DNA of 10,397 nucleotides from an uncultured Collinsella sp. (GTDB taxonomy: Bacteria > Actinomycetota > Coriobacteriia > Coriobacteriales > Coriobacteriaceae), in NCBI GenBank assembly GCA_902491135.1, contig CABUGR010000020.1:1-10397 (forward strand), given 5' to 3'. The notes under the pieces are model-generated. The model saw only the letters and a list, made by a program, of their open reading frames with translations, ran no database searches and was not told where the DNA came from. The position numbers and the translations under genes are program-made. Below are positions 6,767 to 10,397 of the stretch, piece by piece; the stretch's first letter is position 1, and each line of letters opens with the position of its first letter.

Positions 6767-6821
6767 GGGCATGCCTCTCCTTCGTCTGCACGATATTGTA
6801 GACGAAGGAGAGGCATGCCCA
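6766..6821. repeat. 22-bp perfect inverted repeat overlapping the HAD gene start
   Basis: Arms 6766-6787 and 6800-6821 are exact reverse complements around a 12-nt centre. The gene-proximal arm contains the HAD Shine-Dalgarno (AAGGAGAGG) and the ATG codons. A transcript arriving from the MFS gene would contain both arms and bury the ribosome site in a very stable stem. There is no T-run, so it is not a classical terminator, although it could still impede polymerase. Confidence 0.9.
6795..6800 (-). promoter_or_regulatory. Possible -10 element of the HAD gene inside the hairpin loop
   Basis: TACAAT (6800-6795, minus strand, 5 of 6 to TATAAT) sits almost wholly in the loop of the inverted repeat. 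A start near 6787 would produce an mRNA beginning at the gene-proximal arm, with its ribosome site free. The -35 is not convincing: TTGTCT lies 20 nt upstream, which is too far, and at 17 nt the hexamer is TCTGGG. Confidence 0.3.
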
Positions 6822-6881
6822 GACAATGGCGTCCCTGCGCGGCGGGACAATGCTTCCGCAAATCCACGGTGCCCCAGCGCG

Positions 6882-8144
6882 TTAAGGCAATCGCCACAAG
6901 CGATTTTTCAGCCGATAAAACAGCGCCGTCGTCAACGTCAGCACCGCCAACATGTCTGCGAATACAATCGCCGGTGTCCATCGATCATATGCGAGCCCGT
7001 AAACCAATTGGCCAATAGGCGTTGCACAGGAAAGCATCATATAAACGAGTGCCAACACTTTTCCGCAGAGTTCCTTTGGCGCTGACCGCTGAACAAATGA
7101 AACGATTTCGACCGATGCAATGCTTGCCCACGCCATGACCCATGCCGAGCCGGCCGCAAGCGCGGCTAACGCTAATTCATCAGGACCGCTCAGTAGCGTG
7201 ACAATAATCGGTACGACTCCAAAACAAATCATCGCAACATATCGACATATGCCCTTGAAGGAAAAACGATGCGGCCAAATACCGACCAAACCACTGCCGA
7301 CAAGACCACCTAAGCCCATAGCCACCTCAATAATCCCAACAAAGGATGATTGCATTCCGAGATGCTTTGCAACAATAACGGGAGCACCAATCGTTAACCC
7401 AACTAACGCAAGGTTCAAAATAGCCGCAAGCAAAAACACAACGAGCAATGATGCGTTTTGAAACAGGTACCGAATCGACTCCCGAAAATCGCTTCGGCAT
7501 GTCGAGCAAGTCGTACTGTCCCCTGTCATTCCAGATGAGGCATTTTGCTTGAGTGCGCCCCCGAACAGCAGGGCTGACATCGCAAACGTCAACGCCGCGG
7601 TTTCGCACAGGGCATCGATACCAAAGCACCCATAGACTGCCGTCCCGACTACAGGCCCCAAGATATTGCTCGCCATGGTCATCTGCGAGACCAACGCAGT
7701 GGCACGCTCAACCTTTTCTGGGCCCGTCATGCGCACCGTCTCGATTTGAAGCATCGGCTTCAGCAACGATTGGATGCCATATTGGACGCAAAGCATTGCT
7801 GCCACGACAACCGCAAGAGGCAGCGAACACTTCATGGGGATAAACAGCAGTGATGCAGCCATCAGAACAATGCCGAGTACCACAAGAACCCCGCGGTGTC
7901 TTCCCCGATCCGCCAAAATCCCGCCAACCGGAGTCGCGAGCACGCCCGGTATGAACGCTATCGCCGCGACGGCGCCATATAACGTTGACGAGCCGCTGCA
8001 ATCGAACAAGTAAAGCGGACACGCAAAGCACAGTGCTGACAACATTGAATACGCATACAGCTGTGCAACAAGAAGACCAAATAGCCTGATAGATCGCACT
8101 GTTTTTGGCGCCAATGAAACGCTAATTCTTCGCATCCCAGCCAT
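6882..8144 (-). CDS. Major facilitator superfamily transporter, probable drug or metabolite efflux
   Basis: A 420-residue, strongly hydrophobic protein of typical 12-helix MFS length. The loop after the second helix carries MFS motif A (GGILADRGRHRG). A hydrophilic central loop around residues 200-220, containing a CSTC pair, separates the two six-helix halves. The C-terminus ends with a short basic tail. By family it is a proton-driven inner-membrane antiporter; drug efflux is inferred from its TetR neighbour and the operator palindromes in front of it, and the substrate is unknown. The ATG at 8144 has a G-rich Shine-Dalgarno-like stretch (GGGGGCAGG) upstream; the ATG at 8135 is an alternative. 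Its base composition differs from the left half of the window: 7201-7260 is 40% GC by count, against 68% in 3181-3240. This suggests horizontal acquisition. Confidence 0.92.
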   Translation of the reverse strand: MAGMRRISVSLAPKTVRSIRLFGLLVAQLYAYSMLSALCFACPLYLFDCSGSSTLYGAVAAIAFIPGVLATPVGGILADRGRHRGVLVVLGIVLMAASLLFIPMKCSLPLAVVVAAMLCVQYGIQSLLKPMLQIETVRMTGPEKVERATALVSQMTMASNILGPVVGTAVYGCFGIDALCETAALTFAMSALLFGGALKQNASSGMTGDSTTCSTCRSDFRESIRYLFQNASLLVVFLLAAILNLALVGLTIGAPVIVAKHLGMQSSFVGIIEVAMGLGGLVGSGLVGIWPHRFSFKGICRYVAMICFGVVPIIVTLLSGPDELALAALAAGSAWVMAWASIASVEIVSFVQRSAPKELCGKVLALVYMMLSCATPIGQLVYGLAYDRWTPAIVFADMLAVLTLTTALFYRLKNRLWRLP

Positions 8145-8156
8145 AAGCCTGCCCCC

Positions 8157-8181
8157 AAATACATACTGTCAGTATGTATTT
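8157..8181. promoter_or_regulatory. TetR-type operator palindrome in front of the MFS gene
   Basis: A perfect 25-bp palindrome has 12-bp arms (AAATACATACTG and its complement) around a single T at 8169. It ends 13 bp before the MFS start codon, where a bound repressor would block initiation. ACATAC half-sites on a long palindrome are typical of TetR-family operators. The cognate regulator is presumably the adjacent TetR gene, which appears frameshifted. Confidence 0.7.
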
Positions 8182-8190
8182 AATGACTTG

Positions 8191-8213
8191 AAAAGGGCAG
8201 CCGTGGCTACCCT
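8191..8213 (-). terminator. Rho-independent terminator after the TetR gene
   Basis: On the minus strand AGGGTAGCC (8213-8205) pairs with GGCTGCCCT (8202-8194), including one U-G pair, and is followed by TTTT (8194-8191). It lies about 33 bp beyond the TetR stop and upstream of the MFS gene, so the MFS gene should have its own promoter downstream of this point. Confidence 0.65.
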
Positions 8214-8224
8214 CACAAATCAAT

Positions 8225-8243
8225 TACATACCGTTGGTATCTA
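8225..8243. promoter_or_regulatory. Second operator-like palindrome at the TetR 3' end
   Basis: ATACC-gtt-GGTAT (8228-8240) extends outward to TA/TA with one mismatch. It shares the ACATAC half-site with the perfect palindrome at 8157-8181; the centres are 65 bp apart. It could be an auxiliary site for repression by looping. It is shorter and less certain than the first. Confidence 0.45.
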
Positions 8244-8245
8244 TA

Positions 8246-8886
8246 TTACCACCCGGCACGGTTCCATACGTCCCAAATCTGGGCCGTTGTCTGGAGCACT
8301 TCATTACCCAAATCGAGCCCCACCGCTGCCGCCATCTGTGCCAAACATTGTGCGCGAGCGAGCATTCGCTCCTTGGGCTCGAGCGGACGGAACAATGGCA
8401 GCAGCCAAAGATTCGCTAACAACGATACGGCCTCCGCTGCTTCGCGCGGGCATTCGCACGCAATGGAGCCGTCGGCGATGCCCTCCTCGATTACTGGCAA
8501 GAGATTGCCATCGGCCGACTCGTCAAACGAACCTTGGTACTGCATCGCCAGCAGCCGCGAGGATGCATGCGAGCCCATAGCTCGATTTGCGGAACGACGG
8601 ACTCGGGCGCATAGAGTCGTTTGAGCTTTTGGGCTCCCGTCATATTGCCAGCACCGAGTGTCGCGCGACGGCGCTCAACAATCGGAGCCATTGCCCGATC
8701 AAATGCGGCGTTGAAAATCTCTTCTTTGCTCTTAAAGTGATGATAGACAGCACCCTTGGTCATGCCATCGAGGCGGTCGACGATGTCTTGAATGCTCGTC
8801 CCCTCATAACCCTGTGCGCAGAATAGCTCCAGCGCCGCGTCGAGAATCTTCGCGACCGTCTCCTCGGGATATTTATTACGACCCAT
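8246..8886 (-). pseudogene. TetR-family repressor interrupted by an apparent one-base frameshift
   Basis: The first frame, from ATG 8886, gives a good TetR DNA-binding domain: helix-turn-helix at about residues 30-50, including TSIQDIVDRLDGMTKGAVYHHF. It reads plausibly to about IELWARMH (residue 108), then becomes Cys/Arg/Pro-rich and ends at 8491. The adjoining -1 frame continues as normal TetR C-terminal sequence (RLLAMQYQGSFDE, then VIEEGIADGSI) to TAA at 8246. Joining the frames gives about 213 residues, a normal TetR length, so one base seems to be missing near 8555-8585. No slippery heptamer is visible there, so programmed frameshifting is unlikely; a real mutation or a sequencing error are the options. 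An ATG at 8922 would allow a longer start, but it lacks a ribosome site. The intact ancestor probably repressed the MFS gene downstream. Confidence 0.75.
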
Positions 8887-8893
8887 AATCCGT

Positions 8894-8947
8894 CCATCCG
8901 CAACGCAAGTCTTGTGCCTCATTGCAGCATTTTAACGTTGCGGATGG
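8894..8947. repeat. 12-bp perfect inverted repeat in the PII-TetR spacer
   Basis: CCATCCGCAACG (8894-8905) and its exact complement (8936-8947) flank 30 nt. One arm lies just upstream of the TetR ATG and the other between its possible -35 and -10. It may be an operator pair, or a large-loop hairpin at the 3' end of the PII gene transcript. The loop is long for a terminator and no T-run follows. Confidence 0.7.
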
Positions 8948-8958
8948 CAGGCGGTCGA
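8929..8958 (-). promoter_or_regulatory. Possible promoter of the frameshifted TetR gene
   Basis: TCGACC (8958-8953, 4 of 6) and TAAAAT (8934-8929, 5 of 6) are 18 nt apart on the minus strand. The start would fall near 8922, about 36 nt before ATG 8886 and practically on the upstream ATG at 8922, so a leaderless longer product cannot be excluded. Confidence 0.35.
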
Positions 8959-8960
8959 TT

Positions 8961-9299
8961 CTACACCGCAGCGGGGCCGTGTTCGCCGGTGCGGATGCGG
9001 ATAACTTCCTCGACCGGCTCGACCCAAATCTTGCCGTCTCCAACGGCACCGGTGCGTGCAGCGTTACAGATGATGTCGACAATGCCGTCGACATGCTCAT
9101 CAGCACAAATGATCGTGAACTGCACCTTAGGGATCGTGTTGACAAGCAACTCGTTGCCGCGCACGTATTCCTTCCAGCCATGCTGTGCGCCGCAGCCCTG
9201 CACCTGGTTAATAGTCATGCCACGAACATCGGCAGCAAACAGCGCGTCTTTGAGAACCTCAAGCTTCTCGGCACGAACGATCGCCGTAATTTTCTTCAT
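8961..9299 (-). CDS. glnK: PII nitrogen-signalling protein (GlnK/GlnB family)
   Basis: A 112-residue protein, exactly PII size. It begins MKKITAIVRAEKLEVLKDAL. The T-loop region spans residues 37-55, the B-loop motif TGAVGDGKI is present, and the C-terminal RIRTGEHG C-loop is intact, so ATP/ADP and 2-oxoglutarate binding is expected. The T-loop has Y45 but Leu at position 51, where Escherichia coli GlnB has the uridylylated Tyr51, so covalent control at that site is not possible. PII proteins paired with AmtB plug the channel when nitrogen is sufficient. Its position 49 bp downstream of amtB supports the GlnK role and the symbol, although GlnB cannot be excluded by sequence. The ribosome site GAGGAG lies 6 nt before ATG. 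Confidence 0.93.
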   Translation of the reverse strand: MKKITAIVRAEKLEVLKDALFAADVRGMTINQVQGCGAQHGWKEYVRGNELLVNTIPKVQFTIICADEHVDGIVDIICNAARTGAVGDGKIWVEPVEEVIRIRTGEHGPAAV

Positions 9300-9310
9300 A
9301 GTGAACTCCT

Positions 9311-9322
9311 CTCTTATAAGAG
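9311..9322. promoter_or_regulatory. Short palindrome in the amtB-PII spacer
   Basis: CTCTTATAAGAG is a perfect 12-bp palindrome directly upstream of the PII ribosome site, and one arm partly overlaps the purine-rich stretch feeding it. It could be a weak processing or regulatory hairpin. It is short enough to be coincidental. Confidence 0.2.
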
Positions 9323-9348
9323 TTGGTCTGACAGAACGTTAGAAACCG

Positions 9349-10397
9349 CTAGTCCAGACCACTAAACGAAGGGTACGCACTTTCGCCGTGCTGACTCGCG
9401 TCCAAGCCCAATGCCTCGTCGGCCTCGTCCACGCGCAGGCTGCCGTGGAACAGCGCCTTGACCACCGCGGCGATCACCAAATCGAGCACCAGCACAATAG
9501 CGACCGTCACCACAATGCCCAAAATCTGCGAGATGAGCAGCGACACGTCGCCCGTGTAGAACAGACCACCCTTACCGGTCCACGAAAGCTCCGGCACACA
9601 GAACAGGCCCGTGAGCACGCCGCCCAAGATGCCGCCGATACCGTGGCAACCAAACGCATCGAGTGCATCGTCGTAGCCAAACTTGGTCTTAAGATGGCTG
9701 ATGGCCAGGTAGCAGACGGGCGACACGATAAGGCCCATGACCAGTGCCGCCCACGGCTCGACAAAGCCCGCACCCGGCGTGACCACCACAAGGCCCGCAA
9801 CCAAACCGGTGCTGGCACCCACCAGCGTGGGGCGGCCGGTATGCACGCGTTCGACGGCAAGCCACGAGACCATGCCTGCCGCGCTGGCCGTCACGGTGTT
9901 GAGGATGGCGAGTGCCGCCACGGCGTCGGCCTTAAACTCGCTGCCGCCGTTAAAGCCAAACCAGCCAAACCAAAGCAGGCCGGCGCCTAGCGCCACAAAC
10001 GGCACGTTATGCGGACGATAGCTCACCATGCCAAAGCCGCGACGACGGCCGAGCATTGAGCAGAGAATCAGGCCCGTGAGACCGGACGAAATGTGCACCA
10101 CGTCGCCGCCGGCAAAGTCGAGTGCGCCGATGATGTCGCCGATAAAGGAGCCATCGCCGCCCCAGACCATGTGGGCGAGCGGCGCATAGACCACGAGCAG
10201 CCAAATGCCCAGGAAGGCCGTCATGGCATCAAACTTAACGCGGCCGGCCAGGCTGCCCGTGACGATGGCGGCGGTGATCATGGCAAACGCCATCTGGAAG
10301 GCGATGTTGATGGTCTGAGGGTAGACGGTACCGTCCGCGACATTGCCCTCGGCCGCCTGCAGTACCTGGCCGAGCACCGGCAGGCACAGCAGCTGGT
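9349..10397 (-). CDS. amtB: Ammonium transporter AmtB/Amt, N-terminus off the right edge
   Basis: The C-terminal 348 residues are present; roughly the first 80-90 residues of a usual 400-plus-residue Amt protein lie outside. The pore signature is clear: LDFAGGDVVH contains the equivalents of E. coli Asp160 and the first twin histidine His168, CHGIGGILGG carries the second twin histidine (His318), and WFGWFGFNGGS carries the conserved Trp/Phe positions. The remaining transmembrane helices are visible as hydrophobic blocks, followed by a cytoplasmic tail (RVDEADEALGLDA) typical of the part that contacts GlnK. It is a trimeric inner-membrane channel conducting ammonia from bound ammonium. The PII gene follows directly, so the pair should be co-transcribed from a promoter outside the window, presumably nitrogen-regulated. 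Confidence 0.96.
   Translation of the reverse strand, partial: QLLCLPVLGQVLQAAEGNVADGTVYPQTINIAFQMAFAMITAAIVTGSLAGRVKFDAMTAFLGIWLLVVYAPLAHMVWGGDGSFIGDIIGALDFAGGDVVHISSGLTGLILCSMLGRRRGFGMVSYRPHNVPFVALGAGLLWFGWFGFNGGSEFKADAVAALAILNTVTASAAGMVSWLAVERVHTGRPTLVGASTGLVAGLVVVTPGAGFVEPWAALVMGLIVSPVCYLAISHLKTKFGYDDALDAFGCHGIGGILGGVLTGLFCVPELSWTGKGGLFYTGDVSLLISQILGIVVTVAIVLVLDLVIAAVVKALFHGSLRVDEADEALGLDASQHGESAYPSFSGLD

Noticed and set aside
6766..6821. Invertible promoter switch
   Set aside because: The arms are separated by only 12 nt, too little to hold a switchable element, and no recombinase gene is visible. A hairpin reading is simpler.
6767..6850. N-terminal extension of the HAD protein from a start at 6850
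   Set aside because: It would translate through both arms of the inverted repeat and adds no conserved sequence; HAD proteins start a few residues before DLDGT.
8555..8585. Programmed -1 frameshift in the second TetR gene
   Set aside because: No X-XXY-YYZ slippery heptamer in the correct register and no obvious stimulatory hairpin, and TetR proteins are not known to use recoding.
9388..9990. Plus-strand frame of 200 codons opposite amtB
   Set aside because: It is antisense to a clear ammonium transporter with pore residues in place; its product is low-complexity complement sequence.

Overview
The window looks like a high-GC anaerobic gut actinobacterium, most plausibly a Coriobacteriia member close to Collinsella. 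That placement rests on base composition, gene style and recalled family distributions, not on a search. All recognised protein genes are on the minus strand, so the window reads biologically from right to left.

Right end (10397 to 8961): the 3' part of an AmtB-type ammonium transporter gene runs in from outside the window. It is followed by a PII signalling protein gene (GlnK/GlnB type), giving a nitrogen-uptake pair in amtB-then-PII order. Middle (8947 to 6882): a TetR-family repressor gene interrupted by an apparent one-base frameshift precedes an MFS efflux-type transporter gene. Between them are a rho-independent terminator and two TetR-operator-like palindromes. The MFS gene is visibly more AT-rich than the left half of the window, so this pair looks like an acquired resistance or efflux cassette. 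Next (6821 to 5909) is a Cof-type HAD phosphatase gene whose start site lies inside a near-perfect 22-bp inverted repeat.

The 556-bp gap between the HAD gene and the next TetR gene (5353 to 5908) is not empty. It holds a candidate type I toxin-antitoxin module. A 41-residue hydrophobic, very basic-tailed peptide is encoded on the minus strand, with its ribosome-binding site paired in a leader hairpin. A convergent plus-strand small RNA of about 83 nt has a good promoter and an intrinsic terminator, and overlaps the 3' end of the peptide gene. Two related palindromic repeats (5442-5475 and 5880-5908) bracket this module.

Left end (5352 to 1): a TetR-family regulator with a TTG start sits 12 bp upstream of a very large gene (at least 1543 codons, running off the left edge). 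That gene encodes a fused acyl-CoA dehydratase activase: two BcrAD/BadFG-type ATPase modules, a four-cysteine segment, a DUF2229-like module and a C-terminal dehydratase-like module. The two genes probably form one operon, with the TetR protein controlling an ATP-driven iron-sulfur reductase or dehydratase-type enzyme whose substrate is unknown. The toxin-antitoxin candidate is the most novel-looking object. The regulatory structures at the HAD start and in the TetR-MFS spacer are also worth testing.
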